From NCBI RefSeq assembly GCF_963678635.1, contig NC_087062.1, positions 96,899,705 to 96,959,704 on the forward strand: a DNA stretch of 60,000 bases, written 5' to 3'. The stretch comes from Symsagittifera roscoffensis. Taxonomy: Eukaryota > Xenacoelomorpha > Acoela > Convolutidae. Positions within the stretch are counted from its first letter, which is position 1. Every line of letters begins with the position of its first letter. Positions 59,967 through 60,000 of this stretch are shown piece by piece. The position numbers were made by a program, and so were the translations under genes. The notes beneath the pieces were generated by a model. It worked only from the letters and a program-made list of their open reading frames with translations. It ran no database searches and had not been told where the DNA came from.

Positions 59967-60000
59967 ATGGACAATTTCAACCTGGACGAATTGATAGACC
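59967..60000 (+). CDS. Element C second gene, first codons
   Basis: ATG 59967 opens MDNFNLDELID up to the window end. NLDELI resembles TLDELY near the start of the second gene of A and B, and the position after the acceptor-like site is the same, so C probably also has a second gene. Only 11 codons are visible. Confidence 0.5.
   Translation, partial: MDNFNLDELID

Larger units (their letters stand above)
46259..60000 (+). mobile_element. Element C: 5' part of a related, diverged giant LTR element
   Basis: It has an LTR end (TGTTACA at 47085), the same primer-site motif as B, a 2.9-kb structured leader, gag-pol with a macro-like C-terminus, an acceptor-like site and the first codons of a second gene, where the window ends. 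RT, integrase and macro regions align with A and B at protein level, but most synonymous positions differ, and leader, linker and LTR are largely unalignable, so it is a different family of the same group. The left boundary is uncertain, because the 3' LTR of B ends at 46258 and the first base of the C LTR could not be fixed. It has a stop at 51519, a frame change near 53790 and a stop at 57947. Confidence 0.88.

Overview
The window looks like a eukaryotic, probably nematode, genomic scaffold. The unique DNA is AT-rich, one candidate host gene has a 69-nt intron, and TTTTCAG-type acceptors sit in front of several start codons. There are no RNA genes and no bacterial features. About 52 of the 60 kb consists of very large Ty3/gypsy-type LTR retrotransposons and their remains.

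Layout. (1) 1-15203: the 3' two thirds of element A, from inside reverse transcriptase to its 3' LTR. (2) 15204-17715: an old, mutation-riddled pol copy on the minus strand that element A has inserted into. (3) 17716-17915: a 200-base run of N. (4) 17916-23356: AT-rich host DNA with diverged short repeats and one possible two-exon secreted-protein gene on the minus strand (21198-21554). (5) 23357-46258: a complete 22.9-kb element B of the same family as A, with two 914-bp LTRs differing at two positions. (6) 46259-60000: element C, a related but clearly diverged family, from its 5' LTR to the first codons of its second gene.

Each element has the order LTR - displaced primer-binding site - 2.5 to 3 kb structured, repeat-rich leader - gag-pol - second large gene - polypurine tract - LTR. 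Gag has a coiled coil, a capsid-like region and two CCHC knuckles. Pol has protease, RT, RNase H and a DD35E integrase with a GPF module. In all three copies Pol then continues into a C-terminal macro-domain-like module. The second gene, about 2,950 codons in A and B, is not a recognisable envelope gene. It encodes a coiled coil, an SGNH/GDSL-hydrolase domain with all diagnostic motifs, a second degenerate SGNH-like domain and about 1,800 residues of unrecognised sequence. A UGA after the SGNH part is kept in both A and B, and the sequence after it still evolves like coding DNA.

Several signals act at the nucleotide level. The polypurine-tract core GTCCGGGGAG recurs inside pol of every copy in two reading frames. 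One occurrence lies in a 40-nt block, invariant in all three copies, that can fold into a hairpin. Splice-acceptor-like sites precede the internal gag start and the second gene. CTTGAG is strikingly frequent in A and B. All three copies carry inactivating changes, so none is predicted to be autonomous as assembled; B nevertheless has almost identical LTRs.
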